From NCBI RefSeq assembly GCF_001297125.1, contig NZ_LHPC01000019.1:1-37748 (forward strand): a stretch of 37,748 bases of DNA, given 5' to 3'. The notes under the pieces were generated by a model. The model saw only the letters and a list, made by a program, of their open reading frames with translations, had not been told where the DNA came from and did not search any database. The stretch comes from Pseudomonas sp. RIT-PI-q (lineage in GTDB: Bacteria > Pseudomonadota > Gammaproteobacteria > Pseudomonadales > Pseudomonadaceae). Position numbers and translations under genes: made by a program. Shown here in pieces: positions 1 to 7,689 of this stretch (positions within the stretch are counted from its first letter, which is position 1; every line of letters starts with the position of its first letter).

Positions 1-151
1 GGCGCTTGGGTGAAAGGAGGAGAGGCGAAATCTCCCACGGATCTGTACTGCGTCAACAGTCAGAATCGGGCTTTGTCCCTCCTCCTCCCTTCAAGTCCTA
101 CCATACAAGCGGGCTTGCCCGCGACGAACGATGACGCGATCTACAGCGAAC
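1..151. other. Intergenic left edge with a short REP-like palindrome
   Basis: I see no credible gene here; the short reading frames lack a ribosome-binding site and family resemblance. Positions 111-125 hold the small palindrome GCGGGC-TTG-CCCGC, which resembles the core of one REP arm seen elsewhere in the window, but the partner arm is missing or beyond recognition. The stretch lies just after the stop of the minus-strand SDR gene and may carry its 3' end signals. Confidence 0.4.
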
Positions 152-1045
152 TCACACCATCTCGTCCCGAATCCATTCAACTACGGAAGTCCGCTTCGGC
201 GCCCAGCCCAGCAACTCACGCGCATGCTTGCCACGGACTCGGCTGTTGGAACCCAAGCCATAGTTGGCCATTTCATAACCCCACTCGGCTTCGGCATCCT
301 TCAACGGCCAGTCTTGCGGCTCGCCCAGATTCAACGCTTGGGCAATCGCGGTGGTCATGTCGATGAACGACGCCTCACCGCTTTCAACGAAGTAGAACGT
401 GCCCGGAATGTTTTTGGTCAGCGCCAACAGGTACAGGGCAACCACGTCTTCGATGTGCACGTTGGACCAGATGTTCTGGCCCGTACCGACATGACGCACC
501 ACACCACTTTTGCGCGCCTGTTTCAGCAAGCGCGGCAATTGCACGCTGTCGCGTTTCACGCCGAGGCTGTGACCGTAAATCAGGGTGTTACAGATCACTG
601 CCGAATTCACCCCGTCTTTCGCTGCCGCCAGGATCAAATTGTCGATGGCCACGCGAGCGGCCTTGTCGACGGTGGGCTCAGGCAGGCTGTCTTCGTAATA
701 GATAACGTCGCTGGACTTACCGCCCGACGCATCGCCGACGATGCTCGAACCGCTGGTGTGCAGAAACACTTTATTCGAACCGCGAAGCGCATTGAGCAAG
801 GCTTCCACCGCGCCGCGATGGTCGCTGCTGGCGGCGTTGATTACAGCGTCGGCTGCTCGGGCCTGTTCGGCCAGTAGTGCGCTGTCGTCAAGAGTGCCAA
901 TCACCGGGGTGATGCCCAGCGCGCTCAATTCATTGGCTTGTTCGGCGCTACGAACCAGACCGGTCACCTGATGGCCAGCCCGGACCAGACCCGTGGCAAT
1001 GGAGCCGCCAATAAAACCAGCTGCACCGGTAATGAATACGTTCAT
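152..1045 (-). CDS. NAD(P)-dependent SDR / epimerase-like protein, atypical
   Basis: A 297-residue extended-SDR-like protein, probably a cytosolic NAD(P)-dependent oxidoreductase or epimerase; the substrate is unknown. The Rossmann glycine motif GAAGFIGG lies within the first 15 residues. The usual SDR active site YxxxK is not evident: in the expected helix I see PTVDK, with Pro where Tyr should be, so this belongs with the atypical NAD-binding proteins and could be a non-catalytic or divergent member. An upstream in-frame ATG at 1123 exists, but the ATG at 1045 has an AGGGAG ribosome-binding site and begins exactly at the Rossmann strand (MNVFITGAAG), so it is preferred. The gene lies about 100 bp downstream of a LysR gene on the same strand and may be its target; that is inference. 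Confidence 0.8.
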   Translation of the reverse strand: MNVFITGAAGFIGGSIATGLVRAGHQVTGLVRSAEQANELSALGITPVIGTLDDSALLAEQARAADAVINAASSDHRGAVEALLNALRGSNKVFLHTSGSSIVGDASGGKSSDVIYYEDSLPEPTVDKAARVAIDNLILAAAKDGVNSAVICNTLIYGHSLGVKRDSVQLPRLLKQARKSGVVRHVGTGQNIWSNVHIEDVVALYLLALTKNIPGTFYFVESGEASFIDMTTAIAQALNLGEPQDWPLKDAEAEWGYEMANYGLGSNSRVRGKHARELLGWAPKRTSVVEWIRDEMV

Positions 1046-1148
1046 GGAGAAACTCCCTGCGTGAGTAAGTGATGCAACGAGTATCAAGGAGGAGTCACTG
1101 ATGAAAAATCCCTGTTGACCCAATTCACTCTTGCGCAGGGATCACGAA

Positions 1149-2060
1149 TCAGCCGCTGAAATCCGTGGAAGCGTATACCGCCAATTTCCCTTGGATGAAG
1201 TCCAGGAAACACTGGATGCGCAGGGCCAGTTGCGAGTTACGGTAGTACACCGCGTTGATCGGCTGGCGATAACCGCTGTTGAACTCTGCCAGCAATACCT
1301 TCAATCGTCCGGCACGAATGTCTTCGATGGTCATGTAATGCGACAGGCTGGCGATGCCTTGGCCTTCCAGCGCCAAGTGGCGGATGGTCTCGCCGCTGGA
1401 CGCGCTGAGTGAAGCCTGAATCGGCCAGCGATCACCGTGTACGTAACGCAGTGGCCATTGGTTGAGGCCTTCATTCTGGGTAAACCCCAGCAGCGTGTGT
1501 TCGGAAAGATCGGTCACGGCGGTCGGGGGGCCGTGTTTTTCCAGATAAGCCGGACTGGCGACGATGTGCAGCGGGCTGCAACCCAGGGAGCGGGCATGCA
1601 GGGTCGAGTCGGCCAGCGTGCCGATGCGGATGGCGATGTCGGTGCTTTGCTCGAGCAAATCGATGATCAGGTCGTTGCTGTTGAGTTCCAGCTGGATGTC
1701 CGGATAGAGCCCGCGAAACTCGTCGATGTAGGGCACGATGGCGTGCAGCATGAACGGCGATGCGGCGTTGATCCGCAGGCGTCCGGACGGTGTTTGCTGG
1801 CGTGAGTTCAGGCGTTCTTCGAGCTCGTCCATCTGATCGAGAATCAGCTTGGCGTGCTCGAAGAAATACTTGCCCTCTTCGGTCAGGTCCATGCGCCGCG
1901 TGGTGCGGTTGATCAGCGTGGTGTCGAGTTTTGCCTCTAGTCGTGACAGCGTGCGGCTGACCGCCGAAGGCGTTTGCCCGACCTGCTCGGCTGCAGCGGA
2001 AATCGACCCGCATTCAATTACGCAGACGAAAATCTGCAACTCATCGGATCTGGCTTTCAC
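1149..2060 (-). CDS. LysR family transcriptional regulator
   Basis: A 303-residue LysR-type regulator with an N-terminal winged helix-turn-helix (ISAAAEQVGQTPSAVSRTL, roughly residues 18-36) and a C-terminal periplasmic-binding-like effector domain. The start is a GTG at 2060, which gives the normal LysR N-terminus (MKARSDELQIFV) and normal family length. It sits between mdaB upstream and the SDR gene downstream, all on the minus strand, with a REPIN in the 148-bp gap to mdaB. Redox-responsive LysR proteins often sit beside quinone reductases, so control of mdaB or of the SDR gene is plausible but not shown by the sequence. The effector is unknown. Confidence 0.9.
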   Translation of the reverse strand: MKARSDELQIFVCVIECGSISAAAEQVGQTPSAVSRTLSRLEAKLDTTLINRTTRRMDLTEEGKYFFEHAKLILDQMDELEERLNSRQQTPSGRLRINAASPFMLHAIVPYIDEFRGLYPDIQLELNSNDLIIDLLEQSTDIAIRIGTLADSTLHARSLGCSPLHIVASPAYLEKHGPPTAVTDLSEHTLLGFTQNEGLNQWPLRYVHGDRWPIQASLSASSGETIRHLALEGQGIASLSHYMTIEDIRAGRLKVLLAEFNSGYRQPINAVYYRNSQLALRIQCFLDFIQGKLAVYASTDFSG

Positions 2061-2110
2061 GTGTGTCCCTTATCGATAATTCAGCGCAGTTCTGCTCAAT
2101 CGCTGTGCGC

Positions 2111-2170
2111 AGGAGCCGGCTTGCTGGCGATGGCGTCCTCAAGATCGCCATCGCCAGCAAGCCGGCTCCT
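2111..2170. repeat. REPIN (inverted pair of REP arms)
   Basis: The arm AGGAGCCGGCTTGCTGGCGA-TGGCG (2111-2135) is repeated as its reverse complement at 2146-2170 with a 10-bp loop, and each arm carries the internal palindrome CCGGCTTGCTGG. This is the usual look of a pseudomonad REP doublet. It lies between the LysR gene start and the mdaB stop, where it could act as an mRNA hairpin downstream of mdaB. The arm sequence differs from the other REP pairs in the window (CCGGCTTGCTGG rather than GAGCTTGCTCGCG), so it may be a different REP subclass. Confidence 0.85.
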
Positions 2171-2207
2171 ACAGGTTCTGGTTCCAGATATCGATAGTAG
2201 CCGAGCC

Positions 2208-2798
2208 TCACGCCTTGAGGTTGAACACCTCGGCCAGGTGCTGCTCATAGCGCGCCACATCGGCCTCGATATTCGGGCGTTTCATCACGTCGACGGCCAG
2301 GAACGTCGGCAAACCGGTCATGCCAAGGAATTCGTTGGCCTTGTGAAACGGGAAGTAAACCGCGTCCACGCCCTTGGCTTCGAAGAAGTCGGTCGGGTCG
2401 TCGAACGCTTGCTGCGGCGCATTCCAGGTCAGCGACAACATGTACTGCTTACCCTGCAACAGCCCGCCGCTGCCGTATTTTTGCGAAGAATCGGAACGGG
2501 TGCGGCCGTCGCTGGCATAGAGGCTGCCATGGCCTTCGGTGAAGACTTCGTCGATGTACTTCTTGACGGTCCATGGCGCGCCCATCCACCAGCCTGGCAT
2601 CTGATAAATGATCACGTCGGCCCAGAGGAATTTGGCGACTTCTTCAGCAACGTCATAGCCTGCGTCGATGAACGTGGCTTTGACATCGACGCCGCCGCGA
2701 TCCAGCACGCTCAATGCAGCCTCGTGCAACGTGGTGTTATAGCGGCCATCGGAGTGCGCAAATTTTTTGCCGCCATTGAGCAACAGAACTTTTTTCAT
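2208..2798 (-). CDS. mdaB: NAD(P)H quinone reductase MdaB-like
   Basis: A 196-residue flavodoxin-fold enzyme closely resembling E. coli MdaB, an NADPH-specific two-electron quinone reductase that lowers semiquinone and superoxide formation. Diagnostic blocks are LLLNGGKKFAHSDG at the N-terminus (FMN/FAD phosphate loop), the QMPGWWMGAPWTVKKYIDEV block near residue 65, and LTWNAPQQAF with the FPFHKANEFLG block further on. The length matches the family. The ATG at 2798 follows a plausible GA-rich ribosome-binding site. In E. coli mdaB is followed by ygiN, a quinol monooxygenase; here a YgiN-like gene is divergent across a 161-bp promoter region, so the pairing is kept but the arrangement differs. 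A LysR gene lies immediately downstream. Confidence 0.93.
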   Translation of the reverse strand: MKKVLLLNGGKKFAHSDGRYNTTLHEAALSVLDRGGVDVKATFIDAGYDVAEEVAKFLWADVIIYQMPGWWMGAPWTVKKYIDEVFTEGHGSLYASDGRTRSDSSQKYGSGGLLQGKQYMLSLTWNAPQQAFDDPTDFFEAKGVDAVYFPFHKANEFLGMTGLPTFLAVDVMKRPNIEADVARYEQHLAEVFNLKA

Positions 2799-2959
2799 GA
2801 GAAATCTCGGAAGGGTTGGAATTCGATGGCGGCAGGGTAGCGATCCGCCTCGCGCGGAATAAGCGCTGAATTCACAAAATTCATTTGACCGATACGCACG
2901 AATCGACAGGCGATTATTGCCATAAAATTGCGCCGATTCTGAACTTGAGGAGATTTCTG

Positions 2960-3274
2960 ATGAGTGAATTGCAAGGCTTCATCCTGCACGCCAAGACCCG
3001 CCCGGAGAAATCCGACGCCTTCGAAGCGTTCTTCCGCGGCCATGTCGAAGCTAGTCGCGCCGAGCCCGGTTGCATCGAGTACCACATGCTGCGAGACAAA
3101 CAGGATCCGACACTGTTTATCTTCTACGAGATCTGGGCATCCCAGGCCGACCTCGATGTGCACTCGAATTTGCCGCACATGCAGCAATTCCGCGACATGC
3201 GCATGGAGTATCTGGAACAGGATTTCGATATCCGCGACATCGACATGCTCAGCCCGTCGTCCGCTACCCGCTGA
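2960..3274 (+). CDS. YgiN-like quinol monooxygenase (ABM domain)
   Basis: A 104-residue protein of the antibiotic-biosynthesis-monooxygenase (ABM) dimeric ferredoxin-like fold. Typical features are the EPGCIEYHM strand (about residues 35-43), the FIFYEIWASQADLDVH strand-helix and the LPHMQQF helix. E. coli YgiN, of similar size, oxidises menadiol and is thought to cycle quinones with MdaB; the divergent mdaB gene supports a similar role here. An earlier ATG at 2885 exists, but the ATG at 2960 has a GAGGAG ribosome-binding site (2948-2953) and begins at the first predicted strand, so it is preferred. The 3' end overlaps the 3' end of the convergent TauE gene by 11 bp (3264-3274). Confidence 0.85.
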   Translation: MSELQGFILHAKTRPEKSDAFEAFFRGHVEASRAEPGCIEYHMLRDKQDPTLFIFYEIWASQADLDVHSNLPHMQQFRDMRMEYLEQDFDIRDIDMLSPSSATR

Positions 3275-4028
3275 TCAGCAAGTGGCCGCCGAGCACACCG
3301 AGGCCAATGAAGAACACCCGCTTGAACAGCACGGCGCTGATCCGCTGGCGCAGCCATTGCCCCAGCAACATCCCGAGTACCGCAGGGATCAGCGCCAGCA
3401 CTGACGCACTCAACTCGCCCCCGCCCAAGGCGCCGCGCCATAACAGACCGGCGGCCAGGGCCAGGGTCGAGACGGTGAACGACAGCCCCAGCGCCTGCAC
3501 CAGTTCGTCCTTGCTCAAGCCCAGCGCTTGCAGATAAGGCACCGCCGGAATCACGAAAACACCGGTGGCCGAGGTAATGACGCCAGTCAGCAGCCCGCAC
3601 AACGGACCGAGCCAGCGCTCGCGGTGACTCCCCACGCGCAGGGTCGGCAGAAACAACCCGCTCAAGGCGTAAACCAGTAACGCCGCGCCCAGCCCCCGCA
3701 CCACCCAATGCCCGCCCGCCATGCCGATCCACAACGTACCCGCGCCGGTGCCCACGAAGATCGCCAGCAGCATCGGCCATAACCGTTTGATCAGCCCTTG
3801 CAGATGCCCGCCGAATGCCAATTGCCAGACATTGGTCAGGGTCGCGGGAATGATCAACAGCGCGGCTGCCTGCGACGGGGCCATAGCCAGGCCGAGCAGG
3901 CCCATGGCGATTGTCGGCAGGCCAAGGCCGATGATGCCTTTGATCATGCCGGCCAGTAGAAATGTGGCGATGACCAGCAATGAAAGGGCCAGGCCGAGGT
4001 TTTGATAGAACGAGGCGAGTGTATTCAT
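3264..4028 (-). CDS. TauE/SafE family membrane permease
   Basis: A 254-residue integral membrane protein of the TauE/SafE (DUF81) family, which exports or imports small sulfur or organic anions such as sulfite and sulfoacetate. About eight hydrophobic segments are visible, with the family motif GIIGLGLPTIAMGLL after the first membrane helix and the repeated pattern TGVFVIPAVPYLQALGLSKD in the second half. The longer frame to 4124 runs into a REPIN; the ATG at 4028 (MNTLASFYQN) is the natural start. It is divergent from a LysR gene, an arrangement typical of LysR-controlled exporters. The substrate cannot be told from sequence. The tail overlaps the YgiN-like gene by 11 bp. Confidence 0.88.
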   Translation of the reverse strand: MNTLASFYQNLGLALSLLVIATFLLAGMIKGIIGLGLPTIAMGLLGLAMAPSQAAALLIIPATLTNVWQLAFGGHLQGLIKRLWPMLLAIFVGTGAGTLWIGMAGGHWVVRGLGAALLVYALSGLFLPTLRVGSHRERWLGPLCGLLTGVITSATGVFVIPAVPYLQALGLSKDELVQALGLSFTVSTLALAAGLLWRGALGGGELSASVLALIPAVLGMLLGQWLRQRISAVLFKRVFFIGLGVLGGHLLISG

Positions 4029-4110
4029 GGGGCTATGGTGAGCCTGGATGGGCGGCTTGAAAATCTGCCATATACTGAGGGTGCCTCTTGTTTGGGCAGA
4101 GGCTGATGAC

Positions 4111-4186
4111 GCCTTCGCGGGCAAGCCTCGCGCCTACAGGAGCGATGTCGTTTATACCTGTAGGAGCGAGGCTTGCCCGCGAAGGC
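4111..4186. repeat. REPIN inside a divergent promoter region
   Basis: The left arm 4111-4140 (GCCTTCGCGGGCAAGCCTCG followed by CGCCTACAGG) is inverted at 4157-4186 with one mismatch and a 16-bp loop. It occupies about 40% of the 192-bp gap between the divergent TauE and LysR genes, ending 34 bp before the LysR start codon. REP pairs usually sit between gene ends, so a promoter-side location is less usual. Confidence 0.88.
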
Positions 4187-4220
4187 GTCCCTCCAGACAA
4201 CACACCTCCAAAGGCTGACG

Positions 4221-5105
4221 ATGCACTTCGACCTCACCGACCTGCGCCTCTACCTGAGCATCCTCGACAGCGGCAACATCACCGCTGGAGCCGCTCGCAG
4301 TCACCTGTCTCTGGCCGCGGCCAGTGCACGAATCCGCGCCATGGAATCATCGCTGGGCATTGATTTTCTCGAACGCGGCCGTCGCGGTGTCAGCCCGACC
4401 CCGGCCGGAAAAGCCCTCGCCCAACACGCCCGCCTCCTGCTGCAACAGGCCGAGCGCATGCAGCAGGACCTGGCCGAATACGCCAACGGTGTCAAAGGCC
4501 AGGTTCGACTTTTGTGCAACACCACGGCAATCACCGAATACCTGCCCGAGTTGCTCGCCGACTTTCTGCGCAGCCATCCCAACCTCGACATCGACCTGCA
4601 AGAACTGCCCAGCGCGCGCATCACCCACGCCTTGCGCCAGGGCGCGGCGGACCTGGGAATCATCTCCGACGCCGTAGACACCGAGGCCCTGCAGACCCGC
4701 CCGTTTCGCGACGATCCACTTGTGCTGATCATGCCCCGCGACCATCCATTGGCAGAGGCCCGGTCAGTGAGTTTCAGCGACACCTTGGTCTACGATTACG
4801 TCGGCCTGAACGCGAACAGCGCGTTGGCGGTGTACCTGGAAGAACAGGCGCTGCACGTGGGCGTTCGCATGCAGATACGCATCCGCGCCGACGGCTTCGA
4901 TGGCGTGATGCGCATGGTCGCTCGCGGTGCCGGGCTGGCAATCGTGCCCCTCGCGGCGGTGGAACGCCGGTCCCGCGAAAAGGCCTTCAAGAGCCTCGTA
5001 CTGCAAGAGCCCTGGGCCCGGCGCAAACTGTTGCTCTGCGCCCGGGACTTTGCGGCGCTGCCCGGTTATGCCAAGGCCTTGCTGCACGCCTTGACTCTCC
5101 CCTGA
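4221..5105 (+). CDS. LysR family transcriptional regulator
   Basis: A 294-residue LysR-type regulator. The N-terminal helix-turn-helix is recognisable as ITAGAARSHLSLAAASARIR (about residues 19-38), followed by the linker helix and an effector-binding domain (for example GVSPTPAGKAL and GAGLAIVPLAAVE). The ATG at 4221 (MHFDLTDLRLYLSI) is chosen over an upstream ATG at 4173 that lies in the REPIN. It is divergent from the TauE/SafE permease, so it is the likely regulator of that gene, probably responding to the transported compound. The flavodoxin-fold oxidoreductase starts 45 bp downstream in the same direction and may be cotranscribed. Confidence 0.92.
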   Translation: MHFDLTDLRLYLSILDSGNITAGAARSHLSLAAASARIRAMESSLGIDFLERGRRGVSPTPAGKALAQHARLLLQQAERMQQDLAEYANGVKGQVRLLCNTTAITEYLPELLADFLRSHPNLDIDLQELPSARITHALRQGAADLGIISDAVDTEALQTRPFRDDPLVLIMPRDHPLAEARSVSFSDTLVYDYVGLNANSALAVYLEEQALHVGVRMQIRIRADGFDGVMRMVARGAGLAIVPLAAVERRSREKAFKSLVLQEPWARRKLLLCARDFAALPGYAKALLHALTLP

Positions 5106-5150
5106 GGGGCAGACTTTACCCTTGAGCTTTCATCTTCAAGGACAGAGACG

Positions 5151-5726
5151 ATGGGCAAACGAATTCTGGTGATTCTCGGTCATCCGTCGAGCAACAGCTT
5201 CTGCGCCGCCCTGGCGGAGCGCTACGCACAGTCGGCGTTGCGCGCCGGGCATGAGGTGCGCCAGCTGTTTCTGGGCCGGATGAATTTTGACCCGGTGCTG
5301 CGCGAAGGCTATCAACAGGTGCAGCCACTGGAAGCGGACTTGCGCCGGGCCCAGGCAGACATCCTGTGGGCTGAGCATTTGACGCTGGTCTATCCGATCT
5401 GGTGGGGCGGAATTCCGGCGTTACTCAAGGGCTTTTTCGATCGGGTGTTCCTGCCCGGCTTCGCCTTCAAGTACCGCGAAGGCAAAGCCTTTCCCGACAA
5501 ACTGCTGCAAGGTCGCAGCGCACATTTACTGGTGACCATGGACACGCCGCCCTGGTACTACCGCTGGATCTATCGCATGCCGGGGCTGCACCAGATACGC
5601 AAGACCACCCTGGCATTCTGCGGTATCAAGCCCAGCAAAACGCTGACGTTCGGGCCAATCCTTGGCTCTCATGCAGCGCAACGGCAGCGGTGGCTCGAAC
5701 AAGCACAATCTATCGCCAGTCATTGA
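5151..5726 (+). CDS. NAD(P)H-dependent flavin oxidoreductase (flavodoxin_2 fold)
   Basis: A 191-residue enzyme of the NQO1/KefF-like flavodoxin-fold family, which reduces quinones or similar electrophiles with NAD(P)H and bound FMN or FAD. Characteristic blocks are ILVILGHPSSNSF at the N-terminus (flavin phosphate loop) and the YPIWWGGIPALLKGFFDRVF block around residues 84-103. The ATG at 5151 is preceded by AAGGACAGAG, a good ribosome-binding site. A MerR-family gene starts 64 bp downstream, a pairing often seen for stress-induced oxidoreductases. The physiological substrate is unknown. Confidence 0.88.
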   Translation: MGKRILVILGHPSSNSFCAALAERYAQSALRAGHEVRQLFLGRMNFDPVLREGYQQVQPLEADLRRAQADILWAEHLTLVYPIWWGGIPALLKGFFDRVFLPGFAFKYREGKAFPDKLLQGRSAHLLVTMDTPPWYYRWIYRMPGLHQIRKTTLAFCGIKPSKTLTFGPILGSHAAQRQRWLEQAQSIASH

Positions 5727-5790
5727 ATCTCCCGGATAATGCGTCGCCCCTTCAGGGTGCACTCAGGGACATTCAATAAAGGGATTTTTC

Positions 5791-6162
5791 ATGTACATCG
5801 GTGAAGCTGCGCGGTTGTCGGGAAGCACGGTCAAAAGCATCCGTCACTATGAAGCCATTGGCTTGTTACCCGCCGCGCAACGCCAGGGTAAATACCGGAT
5901 CTACAGTCAGCAAAGCGTCGAACTGCTGATGTTTATCAAGTGCGCCCAGCAACTGGGTTTCAAACTCAAGGAAATGCAGGTGATGTTTGAACGTCACCGG
6001 GGCGAAGCACTTCCCTGGGAAATTGCTCGAGTCGCCATTGCCGACAAAAAACGCGAACTTATGGACAGTATCGGCGCACTCCAGCAACGCTATTGCGCAC
6101 TGGAGACCTTCGAAGCGAGCCTGCAGAATGCCCAGGACCAATGCCGGCTCGATAGTCTTTGA
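5791..6162 (+). CDS. MerR family transcriptional regulator
   Basis: A 123-residue MerR-type regulator. The N-terminal winged HTH reads MYIGEAARLSGSTVKSIRHY, followed by the family signature EAIGLLPAAQRQGKYRIYS and a coiled-coil dimerisation helix. There is no cluster of cysteines typical of metal-sensing MerR proteins; the few Cys residues (in IKCAQQ, RYCAL and DQCRL) do not form a known metal motif, so a redox or small-molecule ligand is more likely. It follows the flavin oxidoreductase and probably regulates it. It converges on the amino acid permease with only 28 bp between the stop codons, and I see no convincing terminator hairpin between them. Confidence 0.9.
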   Translation: MYIGEAARLSGSTVKSIRHYEAIGLLPAAQRQGKYRIYSQQSVELLMFIKCAQQLGFKLKEMQVMFERHRGEALPWEIARVAIADKKRELMDSIGALQQRYCALETFEASLQNAQDQCRLDSL

Positions 6163-6190
6163 TCACGACCGGCCGGCAGGCATCTCCCGG

Positions 6191-7600
6191 TTAAACCTTT
6201 GGCAGCGGATTCAGTTCCCCGACAGCTTTCGGTTTCCTGAAAAACAGGCCGTAGACAATCGAGAGAATCAGCAGGAAAGGCACACCGAACACCAAGGTCA
6301 TCTTGAACGCTTCGGTGAAGTAAGTGGTGATCATCACCGCGCCCATCAGCACCAACCCCAACAAGGTGCTGTAAGGAAACAGGTGCATGCGGAACGAAAG
6401 TTTCCGCTCGCCGTTGCGCTGGTGATAGCGACGGAAACAGTAGTGGGTCAGGAAGATCATGAACCAGGTGAAAATGGCGCCGAACATGGAGATCGCCATC
6501 ATCAGGGTGAACGAACTTTCCGGGTACAGGATGTTGAGCAGGGTCGCCAGCGCAATGCCCGAGCTCGACAACAGCAAAGCGTTCAGCGGGATTCCGCTCT
6601 TGCTCAGCACACCCATCGACTTCGGTGCATAGCCGCCACGGGACAGGCTGAACATCATCCGCGTGGTGATGTAGAGCTGACTGTTCATCGCCGACAACGC
6701 CGCGATCAGGATCACAAAATTCATCACCCCGGTGGCACCCGGAATCCCGATGGTTTGCATGACGGTGACGAACGGGCTCTGTGCGTGGCCGGCCTGAACC
6801 CACGGCACAATCGCCAACATCAACGCCAGGGTCAGCAGGTAAAACACCACCAGGCGCACGATGGTCGCACGAAAGGCCTTCTTCACTGCTTGTTCCGGAT
6901 CCTTCGCTTCACCGGCGGCCACCGCAATCATCTCCACGCTCAGGTAGCTGAAAATCGAGACGATCACCGCGACCCACATCCCTTGCAGACCATTGGGGAA
7001 AAAGCCGCCGTGGGCGGTGTAATTGTGCACGCCGTAATCGGGGTTGCCGGTGCCGTAGATCACGTACACCGCGAGGATGATGAAGCCGACAATCGCGCCG
7101 ATCTTGATGGTCGAGAACCAGTATTCGAACGTGCCGAACGTCTTCACGCTGATGGCGTTGAGCACGATCAGGATGCTGGAGAACGAGACAATCCATATCC
7201 ACTCCGGCACGTTGGCGAACCAGTACTTCATGTACATCGCCCCCGCCGTCCCTTCCGTGCCGACCGCCAGCACAATCGCCGCCCAATAGGCATAGCGCAC
7301 CAGGAATCCGGCCAACGGGCTGACATAGAATTCGGCATAGGCGCCGAACGAACCCGAGGTCGAATGCGCCACAGTCATTTCCGCCAGACAGCCCATCAGC
7401 AGCAGGGTGATGATTGCGCCAATGGCGTAGCTGAGCAGCACGCTCGGCCCGGCATACCCGATGGCGTAAGCGCTGCCCATGAACAGCCCGGTGCCGATCG
7501 CGCCACCAATGGCGATCATGCTCATCTGACCCGACGTGAGCTGGCGCCTGAGGCCGTGTTCACGCTTGGATATGCTTTCAAAACCGCTGTTGTCGGTCAT
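6191..7600 (-). CDS. APC family amino acid permease in the kynU operon
   Basis: A 469-residue inner-membrane transporter of the amino acid/polyamine/organocation superfamily with about twelve hydrophobic segments. The first membrane helix carries the signature IAIGGAIGTGLFMGS (about residues 30-44), the usual substrate and cation site. It is clearly different from the AroP-like permease at 15572-16975. It is the last gene of the apparent kynU-porin-permease unit on the minus strand, 89 bp after the porin. From memory, an amino acid permease also adjoins kynU in P. aeruginosa. Import of tryptophan, kynurenine or a related amino acid is therefore plausible, but the substrate is inference. Confidence 0.88.
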   Translation of the reverse strand: MTDNSGFESISKREHGLRRQLTSGQMSMIAIGGAIGTGLFMGSAYAIGYAGPSVLLSYAIGAIITLLLMGCLAEMTVAHSTSGSFGAYAEFYVSPLAGFLVRYAYWAAIVLAVGTEGTAGAMYMKYWFANVPEWIWIVSFSSILIVLNAISVKTFGTFEYWFSTIKIGAIVGFIILAVYVIYGTGNPDYGVHNYTAHGGFFPNGLQGMWVAVIVSIFSYLSVEMIAVAAGEAKDPEQAVKKAFRATIVRLVVFYLLTLALMLAIVPWVQAGHAQSPFVTVMQTIGIPGATGVMNFVILIAALSAMNSQLYITTRMMFSLSRGGYAPKSMGVLSKSGIPLNALLLSSSGIALATLLNILYPESSFTLMMAISMFGAIFTWFMIFLTHYCFRRYHQRNGERKLSFRMHLFPYSTLLGLVLMGAVMITTYFTEAFKMTLVFGVPFLLILSIVYGLFFRKPKAVGELNPLPKV

Positions 7601-7689
7601 TTTTTCTGTCCTCTGAATATTGTCTTTCTTGAAGAGAGCAAGTCGTTGGGATTACGCGTGGGGATCAGCCACACACAGCAAGACACGGA

